Positions 26,384 to 35,518 of a stretch of DNA of 64,000 bases are shown piece after piece. The translations under genes were made by a program, and so were the position numbers. Below the pieces are notes generated by a model, which had not been told where the DNA came from, made no database searches, and saw only the letters and a list, made by a program, of their open reading frames with translations. Numbering within the stretch: the first letter of the stretch is position 1; each line of letters begins with the position of its first letter. The stretch covers positions 124,001 to 188,000 of the forward strand of contig NZ_CAAJGK010000096.1 in NCBI RefSeq assembly GCF_900996245.1, in the 5' to 3' direction. Source of the stretch: Paraburkholderia sp. BCC1886 (lineage in GTDB: Bacteria; Pseudomonadota; Gammaproteobacteria; Burkholderiales; Burkholderiaceae).

Positions 26384-27682
26384 CTATCCCACCTCGACGC
26401 GATTTCTCCCCGACTTCTTCGCCCTATAAAGCGCGCGGTCCGCGCGGGTCATCAGGTCGTCGACGTTCCGCTCGCCGGCCTCGCGCGTCACCACGCCGAT
26501 GCTCACGGTAAACGGAATGGGTTTGAGCCGCCAGGTATGCTCGAAGTCCTGCTTTTCGATGCGTTCGCGCAGCGCCTGCGAAATCGTGTACGCAAGCGCG
26601 GCATCGGCGCCGGGCAACGCCGCGACGAATTCCTCGCCGCCCCAGCGAGCGAACAGATTGGATTCGCTCGTCATCGACAACGCGACTTTTGCGAGTACTC
26701 GTAGAACTTCATCGCCAATGTCGTGGCCATAACTGTCGTTGATCTTCTTGAAGAAGTCGATGTCGAGAATGAAGACGGACAGCACCTGCCCGGTGTCGAG
26801 TACTCTCTCGACGAAATCCAGAAATTCGCGGCGATTCGGCAAGCCGGTCAATGTATCGGTCACGGCCTGTTTTTTCAGCAGTTCCATGTGCCGGGCACGG
26901 TCGGTGATATCGCGCACGACCGCCGTAAATTCAGTCTCGCCCTCGACGTCGATTTTGGAAATGGCGATTTCGACGGGAATGACGGAACCGTCCCGATGCT
27001 GCCCGTACACGCTATTGCTTTCGTCCATGCGTGGCGGGGTGGTTTGCCGCAAGGTCGTCAACGACGAGTCCGCAAACTTCTGCACGTTACGCGGATGATT
27101 GGCGCGAAACCTTTCCGGTAGCAGCGTGACGATAGGCTGCCCGATTATCTCGGCCGACGTGTAGCCGAACAGGTTCTCTGCCGCACGATTGAACAGCGTG
27201 ATGTTGTGGTGCTGATCGATAGTGACGATCGCGTCGTAAGCCGAGTTCACCACCGCGCTATAGCGTGAGGCGCTGACTTCACGCTCGCGTGTCGAGGTTA
27301 GGGCCTGCGCCATTGGAAGGCCGGTCAGGACAACCTCATACGCGCGCCCGTCGCCATTCTCATGGGGACTCGGTTCGAAGGAAAGCCGCCATCGTTGCAT
27401 ACCTGCATGACTATCGAAAGCCAGTTCGACTCTTTGCGTCACGCCAGACTTCAGGCATGCCGCGAGATTCTCGTGAAGTACAGTGTGTCGGTCGGCCGGA
27501 ACCAGCGTGTCGAGTGCAATGGGAAAACCCGTGGTGTCCGCGTGCACCGCGCCCGTCATGCGGAAAAAGGACGCATTGCAACTGCGAACGGCAAATTCGC
27601 TGCGCTCATCGCGCACGACGACGGCAACACTGATCACTACGTCTTCTGCGAACTCGTGCGGGTTGCTGGGCGAATCTGACAT
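26384..27682 (-). CDS. PAS-domain diguanylate cyclase
   Basis: A 432-residue cytosolic enzyme that should make cyclic di-GMP. The N-terminal part (to about residue 125) looks like a divergent PAS; a second PAS follows (about 140-262, ITLFNRAAENLFGYTSAEIIGQPI); the GGDEF domain is at about 275-432 with the active motif GGEEF at 348-352 and the LTGLPNRREF entry. The inhibitory RxxD site usually found five residues before the motif reads TSES here, so product feedback through that site is unlikely. It stands alone, with no partner kinase or phosphodiesterase nearby. Confidence 0.9.
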   Translation of the reverse strand: MSDSPSNPHEFAEDVVISVAVVVRDERSEFAVRSCNASFFRMTGAVHADTTGFPIALDTLVPADRHTVLHENLAACLKSGVTQRVELAFDSHAGMQRWRLSFEPSPHENGDGRAYEVVLTGLPMAQALTSTREREVSASRYSAVVNSAYDAIVTIDQHHNITLFNRAAENLFGYTSAEIIGQPIVTLLPERFRANHPRNVQKFADSSLTTLRQTTPPRMDESNSVYGQHRDGSVIPVEIAISKIDVEGETEFTAVVRDITDRARHMELLKKQAVTDTLTGLPNRREFLDFVERVLDTGQVLSVFILDIDFFKKINDSYGHDIGDEVLRVLAKVALSMTSESNLFARWGGEEFVAALPGADAALAYTISQALRERIEKQDFEHTWRLKPIPFTVSIGVVTREAGERNVDDLMTRADRALYRAKKSGRNRVEVG

Positions 27683-27797
27683 TGTCTTACCTTACGAAAT
27701 CATTAGCTGGTTCGATCGCATATAACTCTGGGGTAATTGTTGCATAACCGGTCTTTCCGGAACGCTCTAACTCATTGCAATTAGCAATTAGCAATGT

Positions 27798-28160
27798 TCA
27801 CGCGGAGCCTTTAGCGGCAAACGCTTCCCGAGCGGACTCCACTTTCTCCCGGTTATCTGCGGCCCATTTGAGAATGGCACGCAAGTGGGGTTCCAGGGAG
27901 CGTCCTAGCGGCGAGATTTCGTAGAGCACCGCCAGGGGCGCAGTGCTCACGACCGAACGCGTAATAAAGCCGTTGGCTTCGAGCCGACGCAGGCATTGAG
28001 TCAACGCTTTCTGGGTGACACCTTCATTGGCTCGACGCAGTGCATTGAATCGCATCGGCCCATTACACAGGTAACCGAGAACCAGAAGAGACCATTTACT
28101 CGTAATCTCTTCCAATACCAGACGATTCAATTCGAGGTCTTCAGGAGAGGGTTCTGACAT
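27798..28160 (-). CDS. HxlR-family transcriptional regulator
   Basis: A 120-residue winged-helix regulator with the family pattern ITSKWSLLVLGYLCNGPMRFNALRRANEGVTQKALTQ (about residues 19-54); cysteines lie in GYLCNG and LTQCLRR. HxlR proteins often respond to reactive carbonyls or oxidation via cysteine. It is divergent from an NmrA-like oxidoreductase gene, 101 bases away, with symmetrical sequences in the gap; control of that gene is the likely role. Confidence 0.9.
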   Translation of the reverse strand: MSEPSPEDLELNRLVLEEITSKWSLLVLGYLCNGPMRFNALRRANEGVTQKALTQCLRRLEANGFITRSVVSTAPLAVLYEISPLGRSLEPHLRAILKWAADNREKVESAREAFAAKGSA

Positions 28161-28177
28161 TGACTGGGATACTCCAT

Positions 28178-28230
28178 GCTACCAGGTAGCATTCAGGTGC
28201 GTAATTGTGCTCAGGTATCAAATGTATACC
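28178..28230. promoter_or_regulatory. Candidate HxlR operators between hxlR-like and nmrA-like genes
   Basis: Two symmetrical sites: GCTACC-A-GGTAGC at 28178-28190 and GGTAT-N7-ATACC at 28214-28230. They share GGTA/TACC ends and sit between divergent start codons, where HxlR regulators bind. Confidence 0.4.
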
Positions 28231-28261
28231 ATGGTCGCTCCCAGGAACACGGAGAGCAAAA

Positions 28262-29215
28262 ATGTCGTTGAACAATCAGGAAGCCGGGCAACGCGCAGCG
28301 TCCCGCAAAACCGTACTCGTCTTTGGCGCGACGGGTCAGCAGGGCGGTGCAGTCGCTCACTCGCTCCTGGCAAAAGGGTGGGCAGTTCGGGCGCTCGTCC
28401 GCGATCCGGCTAGCGGGAAAGCGAAGGCGCTTGCGGCAGAAGGCGTGGCGTTATTGCAAGGCGACTTCTCGGACAGCGCGTCGATCCGCAAGGCCATGAC
28501 AGGTGCTCACGGTGTATTCAGCGTGCAGCCGAGTTCGGGACAGGGGGCTTTGTACGGCATCTCCGACGAGCAGGAGATTCGTTATGGCAAGACCATTGCG
28601 GACCTGGCGGTCGAGACCGGCGTCCAGCATCTCGTCTACTCGTCGGTCAATGCTGCCGGTCCCGAGAAGACGGGCATGGGCCATTTCGACAGCAAGGCGG
28701 AAATCGAAGCGTATATCCGCAGTCTCGACATTCCCAGTACGATCATTCGTCCGTCGGGCTTCATGGAGCTTCTGATGCTGCCCGGCATGGGACTCGACAA
28801 GAACATTTACACGTCGTTTTTGCGGCCCGAGCAGACGGGGCAAGTCATCGCGGTTCAGGATATTGGAAAGATCGTTGCGACGATCTTGTCCGCGCCTGAG
28901 CGTTTCGTCGGCCGGACCATTGAAATTGCGGGCGACGAACTGACGGGCCTGCGCCTGCAGGACAGCCTGAGTCGCGCGGCAGGAAAGCCGATTGCGTATT
29001 ACCGTTTCCCCGATAGCCTGCTCGAAGAGAACGCGTTTCTCGGCCGCCTTGCGGCTCTATTCGACGACGGTCGGCTCGCGGGGCATGCGGACCTGCCGGC
29101 TCTGAGAGCCGAATTCGGTCCGCTGCTGAGCTTCGACGAATGGCTGGCGGGTCCGGGCAAAGCGCTTTTCGAAGCCGCCCTTCGGGCAGACGACGCGCCA
29201 ATCGCTTTGCGTTGA
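28262..29215 (+). CDS. NmrA/HSCARG-like NAD(P)-binding protein
   Basis: A 317-residue Rossmann protein of the NmrA-like SDR group: VFGATGQQGGAVAHSLL (about residues 19-35) is the dinucleotide motif with its GxxGxxG spacing. The body resembles redox-sensing or quinone-oxidoreductase-type members (QOR2-like) by DLAVETGVQHLVYSSV and the IRPSGFMELL stretch. GGAGAG before the ATG at 28262 decides the start; a codon at 28205 is also in frame. Divergent from the HxlR gene, the typical arrangement for electrophile-induced oxidoreductases. Confidence 0.87.
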   Translation: MSLNNQEAGQRAASRKTVLVFGATGQQGGAVAHSLLAKGWAVRALVRDPASGKAKALAAEGVALLQGDFSDSASIRKAMTGAHGVFSVQPSSGQGALYGISDEQEIRYGKTIADLAVETGVQHLVYSSVNAAGPEKTGMGHFDSKAEIEAYIRSLDIPSTIIRPSGFMELLMLPGMGLDKNIYTSFLRPEQTGQVIAVQDIGKIVATILSAPERFVGRTIEIAGDELTGLRLQDSLSRAAGKPIAYYRFPDSLLEENAFLGRLAALFDDGRLAGHADLPALRAEFGPLLSFDEWLAGPGKALFEAALRADDAPIALR

Positions 29216-29246
29216 CCGCTTATTGCAACTGCGTGTAGAAACCCGC

Positions 29247-30299
29247 TTATCGCAGCCCGCGCACCGCCTCGAACACCCGCCCGAAGAACCCGTCCGCATG
29301 ATCCGGATTGAGCCAACGCACGATAACGGCAAGACGCACCGACGGTTCGATCCACATGAACGAGCTGCCCGCGCCGACGCCGAAATAGCTCGTTGCCGGC
29401 ACGCTCGGGAACATCTTCTGCGCGGTGTTCAACCACACCAGCAAACCATAGAACGGCGCGATCGCACACGGCGTGCGCATGCGGGCGATCCACGCCTGCG
29501 AGAGCACGCGTCGTCCGTTTGCGACGCCGTCGTCGAGCAGCATCTGCGCGATCTTCAACTGATCGTTCGCGCCGATCGACATGCCGCCGCCCCAATGCGT
29601 GCCGCCCGGTACCGACTGCACGCGCTGGCCGCCGATTTCGACCCATGCGTTGTCGTAACCGACCCAGCGCCAGTCGTCGCTCGCGCCGCAAGGTCGCGCG
29701 ATGGTGTCGCGGAACACGTCGGGTAGCGGGCGGCCGAACAGATGCAGCAACGCGAGCGACAACTGGTTGATTCGCACGTCGTTGTATTCCCAGAACGTGC
29801 CGGCTTTTTGCAGCGGTCTTAGATCGCCCTTGTTGCCCGCCGGCGGTTCGCCGAACGTGACTGCGCGATAGTGGTCGGCCTGGTCCGAGAGGCCGAAGCA
29901 GCTGCCTTGCCATTCGCTCGTCTGTTGCAGCAACTGCGTCCAGGTAATGGCGGCGTTGTGCTCGTCGTCGAAGCCGATGCCGGGCACGCGAACGCGAACC
30001 GCTTCGTCGGGATCGGGTAACAGACCCTGATCGTGCGCAACACCCGCGAGCAATGCGAGATAAGTCTTGGCGATGCTGAACGTCAGGTCCGCGCGATCCG
30101 GCTCGCCCCACGTGGTCAGCACGCGCCCATCGAGCGCGATCGCACCGGACACCGGACCGCGGTCGTGCACGGGACCGAGCAGTGTGTTCCAGGGCGCGGG
30201 GTCTTTGACATGGACGCCCCAGTTGCCGGTGACTTCGCGGTCCCAAGTCGATTCGTGATCGATGGAAAACCGGATTGCCTGCTGCAATGCTTCATTCAT
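29247..30299 (-). CDS. Serine hydrolase (beta-lactamase/esterase EstB family)
   Basis: A 350-residue protein of the class C beta-lactamase fold. The catalytic SxxK reads SIAK, in TFSIAKTYLALLAG (about residues 74-87). A YxN-type motif is visible in WEYNDVRINQLS, and a distal region GVGAGSSFMW lies where the third motif is expected. There is no signal peptide, so the enzyme should be cytosolic, acting as an esterase or amidase rather than a drug-resistance enzyme. It is convergent with the NmrA gene, with a 31-base gap. Confidence 0.85.
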   Translation of the reverse strand: MNEALQQAIRFSIDHESTWDREVTGNWGVHVKDPAPWNTLLGPVHDRGPVSGAIALDGRVLTTWGEPDRADLTFSIAKTYLALLAGVAHDQGLLPDPDEAVRVRVPGIGFDDEHNAAITWTQLLQQTSEWQGSCFGLSDQADHYRAVTFGEPPAGNKGDLRPLQKAGTFWEYNDVRINQLSLALLHLFGRPLPDVFRDTIARPCGASDDWRWVGYDNAWVEIGGQRVQSVPGGTHWGGGMSIGANDQLKIAQMLLDDGVANGRRVLSQAWIARMRTPCAIAPFYGLLVWLNTAQKMFPSVPATSYFGVGAGSSFMWIEPSVRLAVIVRWLNPDHADGFFGRVFEAVRGLR

Positions 30300-30338
30300 G
30301 GTCGAACACCTGATTGGTTTTTCAGAACTCGCTGACGT

Positions 30339-31628
30339 TCAGCGTACGGCAAGGCGACGGCGCGCCCACACCAGCGTGAACAGACTGATGACGGCGGCGA
30401 ACATGAGATACAGGCCGGGCGCGAGGTTGTTGTGCGTGGCGGCGATCAGCGCGGCCACGGCAACCGGCGTGAAACCGCCGAAAATCGTCGTGCCGATGTT
30501 ATACGCGAAGGCCATGCCGGTGGTGCGCGTCTCGACCGGGAACAGATCGGCCATCAGCGCAGGAATCGGCGCGAAGTAAGTGGCTTTGAGCAGCGCGACC
30601 CAGATCACGACGATCAGCAGCATCGGCAGCGACGGATGCGCGTTCACCAGCATGAAGGCCGGATACACCGTGAGAAGAAACAGCACGCCCACCGGCAACA
30701 TGATGCGCAACCGCCCGACCTTGTCCGACCAATGGCCCACGAGCGGCACCAGCGCCATCATGATGAACCCGGCCACCAGCGTCGCGATGAAGCCCGACGA
30801 CGGAGACAGTCCGAGTTGACGCGTCGCATACGTCGGCATGTACAGCAGCATGTAATTGGCGGTCGTGGTCAGCACCAGCGAACCGATCGACACGAGCACG
30901 CGTTCCTTCTGCGTGGCGAGCAGCACACGGACCGGCGATTCGAGTTTTTGCGCATGCTCGAATTCAGGCGTCTCGTCCATGCGACGACGAATGTACAGAC
31001 CGATCGGGCCGATCAGCATGCCGAACAGAAACGGAATACGCCAGCCCCAGCCTTCGAGTTGCGCCGGTGTCAGCATGCCGGTCAGCACCGCGCCGAACAG
31101 CGAAGCGAGCAGCGTGCTCGCGCCCTGGCTCGAGAACTGCCAGCTCGACATGAAGCCGCTGCGTTCCGGCGCATGTTCGACGAGGAAAGCCGTCGAACTG
31201 CCGAACTCGCCGCCCGCGGAAAATCCCTGCAGAAGCCGCGACAGGAACACCAGAATGGGAGCTGCGAGGCCGATGGTCGCATACGACGGAATCACCGCGA
31301 CCAGCCCCGTGCCGATGGTCATCATCGTCAGGGACAGCGTGAGGGCCGCCTTGCGTCCGTGGCGGTCGCCATACGAGCCGAGCACGAGCGCGCCGACGGG
31401 TCGGGCCAGATACGAGAGCGCGAACGTGCCGAGCGTGAGCAGCAACGAAACGGTGTGGTCCTGCGTCGGAAAGAAGAGCCGTGAGAGCGTCGACGCGAAA
31501 TAGCCGTAGACCACCAGATCGTAGAACTCCAGCGCATTGCCGATCGACGTCGCCGCGATGAGCCGGCCGATATGGCGCGGCTGTGCCGTGTCGTGCGATG
31601 TGTCGATAGCGGAGGTATCAGTGCTCAT
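30339..31628 (-). CDS. MFS transporter of the metabolite:H+ symporter (MHS) family
   Basis: A 429-residue carrier with twelve predicted helices. The loop 2-3 motif GSYGDRHGRKAA and the N-terminal SIGNALEFYDLVVYGYFA are typical of citrate/alpha-ketoglutarate/shikimate-type symporters. GGAG at suitable distance precedes the ATG at 31628. Its start overlaps the 3' end of the M20 peptidase gene by 11 bases, so translation is probably coupled; import of a peptide-like or acylamino substrate that the peptidase then cleaves is a reasonable inference. Confidence 0.88.
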   Translation of the reverse strand: MSTDTSAIDTSHDTAQPRHIGRLIAATSIGNALEFYDLVVYGYFASTLSRLFFPTQDHTVSLLLTLGTFALSYLARPVGALVLGSYGDRHGRKAALTLSLTMMTIGTGLVAVIPSYATIGLAAPILVFLSRLLQGFSAGGEFGSSTAFLVEHAPERSGFMSSWQFSSQGASTLLASLFGAVLTGMLTPAQLEGWGWRIPFLFGMLIGPIGLYIRRRMDETPEFEHAQKLESPVRVLLATQKERVLVSIGSLVLTTTANYMLLYMPTYATRQLGLSPSSGFIATLVAGFIMMALVPLVGHWSDKVGRLRIMLPVGVLFLLTVYPAFMLVNAHPSLPMLLIVVIWVALLKATYFAPIPALMADLFPVETRTTGMAFAYNIGTTIFGGFTPVAVAALIAATHNNLAPGLYLMFAAVISLFTLVWARRRLAVR

Positions 31629-33066
31629 GACGGCGGGCTCCAGTGAGTTGACGGGGCAGGCTTGCCGCAGGGTTGTGATCCGACGCGTCGCTTTCGCGCG
31701 AGCCCAGGTCCCAGTACAGGCCGGCCATGATGCGCAAACCTTCGCGAACCACCGGCGCGAGCAGATGCTCGTTCGGCGCGTGCTGCGAGCAGCCGGGATA
31801 CGAATGCGGCACCCACAGCGTGGGCATGCCGAGCACATCGGCGAAGACGTCGTTGGGCAGCGTGCCGCCCAGGTTGGGCAGCAGCACCGGCGCCGCCCCG
31901 GTGGTCTGCGTGAGCGAGCGCAACGCCCACTGCACCCAGGCGTTCTCCGGATCGACGCGCGTGGCGGGCATGCCGCGCTCCACTTCGACGTCCACCATCG
32001 TGAAACCGTGTGCGTCCAGATGACGGCGCACGATACCCGCGAGATCGAGCCAGTCGGTGCCGACCACGAAGCGCAGTTGCATGTGCGCGAAGGCGGCCGG
32101 CGGAATCGCGTTGACCGGTTTTTCCGGATTGCCCGTGCTGAACGCGAGCACTTCGAGATTGTTCCAGCCGAACACCCGCTCGGCCGGTGTCAGGCCCGGC
32201 TCGCCGTAATCGGCGTCGACGTCCGGTTCGCCCGGATTGCCGCCGACGGTGATGTCGGTCAGCGCGCGCCGCACGGACTCCGGCACGGGCGGCGGACGCA
32301 GTCCGTCGATGGTGATCTTGCCGTGTTCGTCGACCATCGACGCAATCGCGTTCGCGAGCACGATGCCCGGATTGCGCAGCAGGCCGCCCCAATTGCCCGA
32401 ATGATGCGCACCGTCGCGCAGTTTCACATCGAGCCGGAAGTTGATCACGCCGCGCGAACCGAGGAACAGCGTCGGCCGCGATGCGGCGAGTCGCGGGCCG
32501 TCGGACGCGATCAGCACGTCGGCGGCAAGCTCGTCGCGCAACTGTTCGCACAGTGTGCGTAGGCCGGGTGAGCCGACTTCCTCGCCGGTCTCGAATAGCA
32601 GCTTGAGGTTGAAACCGAAACGCCCGCCGCGTGCTTCGCGTGCGGCAGCGAGTGCCGCGAGATTGATGCTGTGCTGACCTTTGTTGTCGGCGGTGCCGCG
32701 GCCGTACCAGCGCTCGCCGTCGACAATGACCTGCCAGGGCGAGCGGCCCTGCGCCCATTGCGCGTCGTAGCCGCGTACCACGTCGCCGTGACCATAGCCG
32801 AGCGCGGTCGGCAGATCGTCGCCTTCGTGCAGATGCGCAATCAGGAACGGGCCGGCGCCGGCATGCGGGTTGTCGACGATGCGGCAGGCGAAGCCCCATG
32901 CCTCCAGCAGAGGTGCAAGTTCTTCGTCGAGATAGGCGCGCAATTGCGCGTGACTGCCAGGCTCCTGGCTTTCCGTGCGCAACGCGACGCGGCGGCGCAG
33001 GTCTTCGAGAAACGCGCCGGAATCGTAATGCTGCTCGGCAAGTTGAATAGCGGTGTCGCGCGTCAC
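31618..33066 (-). CDS. M20-family metallopeptidase
   Basis: A 482-residue zinc-dependent exopeptidase or deacylase of the ArgE/DapE/CPG2 family. Metal ligands seen: His in GYGHGDVV, Asp in GRGTADNKGQ, Glu-Glu in LFETGEEVGS, Asp in ASDGPR, and a late His in HSYPGCSQHAPNEH. The lid domain lies between the two halves (about 215-330). I chose the GTG at 33066, preceded by GGAG, over an ATG at 33198 that would run into the LysR promoter. It forms a unit with the MFS gene and is divergent from a LysR gene. Confidence 0.85.
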   Translation of the reverse strand: MTRDTAIQLAEQHYDSGAFLEDLRRRVALRTESQEPGSHAQLRAYLDEELAPLLEAWGFACRIVDNPHAGAGPFLIAHLHEGDDLPTALGYGHGDVVRGYDAQWAQGRSPWQVIVDGERWYGRGTADNKGQHSINLAALAAAREARGGRFGFNLKLLFETGEEVGSPGLRTLCEQLRDELAADVLIASDGPRLAASRPTLFLGSRGVINFRLDVKLRDGAHHSGNWGGLLRNPGIVLANAIASMVDEHGKITIDGLRPPPVPESVRRALTDITVGGNPGEPDVDADYGEPGLTPAERVFGWNNLEVLAFSTGNPEKPVNAIPPAAFAHMQLRFVVGTDWLDLAGIVRRHLDAHGFTMVDVEVERGMPATRVDPENAWVQWALRSLTQTTGAAPVLLPNLGGTLPNDVFADVLGMPTLWVPHSYPGCSQHAPNEHLLAPVVREGLRIMAGLYWDLGSRESDASDHNPAASLPRQLTGARRHEH

Positions 33067-33187
33067 TGTGGTCTCCGTCGGAAGCTTGAGGGGCGGTCGA
33101 CGGGCATCGGGAGCGCGCGTTCGGCCGTCGTGGAAGACCCATGCTGGGGTGGCCGATATTTCTGAACAATTACAATATTTCTCAGTA

Positions 33188-33210
33188 AGCTTTGCCAAAA
33201 CGGCAAAGCT
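33188..33210. promoter_or_regulatory. Candidate LysR box: AGCTTTGCC-N5-GGCAAAGCT
   Basis: A perfect 9-base inverted repeat with a 5-base spacer in the gap between the LysR gene and the M20 peptidase gene. The core TTTGCC-N5-GGCAAA fits the T-N11-A pattern of LysR sites. It ends 44 bases before the LysR start and lies 121 bases before the peptidase start, a typical arrangement. Confidence 0.6.
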
Positions 33211-33254
33211 CGGCCGTCCTGTTTTTTATCGACGCCAGACGTCTTAGGGTTTTC

Positions 33255-34166
33255 ATGGATCAGACAGCGCTGCGTTATTTTCTCGAAGTCGCTCGCAACG
33301 GATCGCTCAGCAAGGCGTCGGAGCGGCTCTTCGTGGCGGTCTCGGCACTCAGCCGGCAGATCGGCAAGCTCGAAGACCAGATGGGCACGCCGCTTTTCGA
33401 GCGGCGTCCGCGCGGCATGGTGCTGACCGACGCCGGCCGGCTGCTCGCGAATCACGCGCGGCGCAGCGCGCTCGAAGACGAACGGATTACCGGCGAGATT
33501 CGCGGCCTGAGCGCAACCGGTCGCGTGACGCTGCGGATCGCCAGTTCGGAAGGCATCGCACCGGATTTTCTGCCGCAGGTGTTTGCATATTTCCTCAAGT
33601 CGTATCCGGGCGCGCATTTTCAGCTCGACGTGTCGGCACCATCCGTGGCGACGCAACGCGTGCGCGAAGGGACTCACGACGTTGCCGCGTGTTTCAGCAT
33701 GGCGCCGGAAAAGGACGTGCAGGTTCATTACGCGCAGCGCGCGCCGGTGTATGCGTTGATGCGGCAGAGTCATCCGCTGGCCTCGCGCGACAGCGTCTCG
33801 CTGGCCGATCTGATGTCCTGGCCGTTGGCGCTGCCTAACCAGGGTGTGACGTTGCGTCAGTTATTCGACATTGCCTGCAGTCTGGAAGAGGTGATCGTCG
33901 AGCCGGTTTTCACGAGCAACTATCACGTCGCGTTGCAGAATTTCGTGCGCCATACGAATGCGATTTCGCTGACTGGTTATCTGACGGTGAGGGGACGGCT
34001 GGAGTCGGAGGGACTGGCCGTGGTGCCGGTGTCGAATGCCGAGTTGCATCAACGGACGCTGCAGGTGCAGACGATGGCGGGGCGAACGCTGCCGCAGGCG
34101 CTTGGCGCGTTTATCGACCTGTTGACGCGGGCGATCGAGAGGCCGGAGTTGCTGGATGGGGTTTGA
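33255..34166 (+). CDS. LysR-family transcriptional regulator
   Basis: A 303-residue LysR protein; helix-turn-helix in GSLSKASERLFVAVSALSRQIGKLEDQMG (about residues 16-44) and a normal effector domain. AGGG precedes the ATG at 33255. Divergent from the peptidase/MFS pair, with a strong symmetrical site between them. It probably activates that pair in response to the substrate. Confidence 0.92.
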   Translation: MDQTALRYFLEVARNGSLSKASERLFVAVSALSRQIGKLEDQMGTPLFERRPRGMVLTDAGRLLANHARRSALEDERITGEIRGLSATGRVTLRIASSEGIAPDFLPQVFAYFLKSYPGAHFQLDVSAPSVATQRVREGTHDVAACFSMAPEKDVQVHYAQRAPVYALMRQSHPLASRDSVSLADLMSWPLALPNQGVTLRQLFDIACSLEEVIVEPVFTSNYHVALQNFVRHTNAISLTGYLTVRGRLESEGLAVVPVSNAELHQRTLQVQTMAGRTLPQALGAFIDLLTRAIERPELLDGV

Positions 34167-34255
34167 GTGGAGGCAGGCCAGAATTCGCCATTGATTCGCC
34201 ATAATTAAAAAAAATCTATAAAATTCAACAAACAACTCGCTTTGATATTCGCCAC

Positions 34256-35518
34256 ATGCATGCCAGCAACATGATCGAGCCGGCCTTCCCCAACGACGTG
34301 GAACTGATCCCGCTGCTCGAAAAAGTCACGGATCTATCCACGGGGTGCGCCAGGCTCTCCACCAGCATTGGCCAGCCTTCGAGAAATGCGCTCGAGCCAC
34401 TATTGCGGGCGATGAATTCGTACTACACCAACAAGATCGAAGGGCAGCAGACGTATCCAGCCGATCTGGAGGCGGCGATCCAGAAACGGTTTTCGCCCCA
34501 GCACGACATTCATCGACGCCAGCAACTGGCCATCGCACACATGGAACTCGAAACGAAGTTCGAGCCCATCGCAGTGAACTCCCCGTGGGCCGTCCAGTTC
34601 GATGAAGCCTGGCTTTGCAGGCTCCATGGGGACCTGTACGAAAGCTTGCCCGAAACATCCCGCGTGATTCTGGATGCCAGCGGCCAAAGTCGAGGCGTGC
34701 TTCAGGCGGGGGCGCTTCGAACGATCGATGTGACGGTCGGCACGCATCTCGCCCCGTCGCCCGAAATGCTGTCCGACCTGTTGCGGCATTTTGCATTTCG
34801 CTACGGTGTCGAAAACTACTCGATAAGCAGGAAAATCATCGCGGCCGGCGCGGCGTTGCACCGGCTTTCGTGGATCCATCCCTTCCCCGACGGCAATGGC
34901 AGAATCAGCCGGCTGCAGAATCATCTGCTTCTCTCGCACCTTCGATTGACGAACGGACTCTGGTCGCCGATGCGAGGCCTCGCACGCCGTCAGGACGACT
35001 ATTACGCGGCGCTCGCCGCGGCGGACAGTCCGCGCAGAAACGATCTCGATGGACGTGGCAATCTCAGTTCGAGTGGCCTCGCCAGATTTGTCGATTTCTG
35101 GCTGGATGTCTGCATCGATCAGGTGTCGTTCATGACGGCGCAACTCGATTTCGGCACGCTGGAACATCGTTACAGCAGCTTTGCGCTGCAGATCGTGCAT
35201 GACTTCGGACGCGTCATGTCGTCCGCGCGCGGTGCGATTCAGGCGGAACCGCTGGGACGGGCGCTGTATCGCCTGTTTCAACTCGGGCGACTCGAACGCG
35301 GTGAGTTTAAAGCGATGCTCGGCGCGTCGGACAGAACGGCATCGCGAATGGTGGCCCAACTCATCGACTGGCAATTGCTGAAGAGTCAAAGTCGAACCGG
35401 GGCGCTCGAACCGGGACTGCCGTTTTTCAGTTTGCGCTTCCTGTTTCCTGGCCTGTGGCCCGAGGCCGAGGGCGTGCCGGTCCCGGTACCCGTATCGAGT
35501 GGCAAATCGCGCGACTAA
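34256..35518 (+). CDS. Fic-domain protein (class II, N-terminal inhibitory helix)
   Basis: A 420-residue Fic protein; members attach AMP or a related group to target proteins. The catalytic motif is complete: HPFPDGNGRISR at residues 208-219 (His208). The inhibitory motif (S/T)xxxE(G/N) is present N-terminally as TNKIEG at 58-63, so this is a class II self-inhibited enzyme. The C-terminal 140 residues look like a winged-helix domain (GEFKAMLGASDRTASRMVAQLIDW), usual in stand-alone Fic proteins. The 90 bases upstream are AT-rich and probably hold its promoter. No antitoxin-like partner gene is adjacent. Confidence 0.9.
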   Translation: MHASNMIEPAFPNDVELIPLLEKVTDLSTGCARLSTSIGQPSRNALEPLLRAMNSYYTNKIEGQQTYPADLEAAIQKRFSPQHDIHRRQQLAIAHMELETKFEPIAVNSPWAVQFDEAWLCRLHGDLYESLPETSRVILDASGQSRGVLQAGALRTIDVTVGTHLAPSPEMLSDLLRHFAFRYGVENYSISRKIIAAGAALHRLSWIHPFPDGNGRISRLQNHLLLSHLRLTNGLWSPMRGLARRQDDYYAALAAADSPRRNDLDGRGNLSSSGLARFVDFWLDVCIDQVSFMTAQLDFGTLEHRYSSFALQIVHDFGRVMSSARGAIQAEPLGRALYRLFQLGRLERGEFKAMLGASDRTASRMVAQLIDWQLLKSQSRTGALEPGLPFFSLRFLFPGLWPEAEGVPVPVPVSSGKSRD

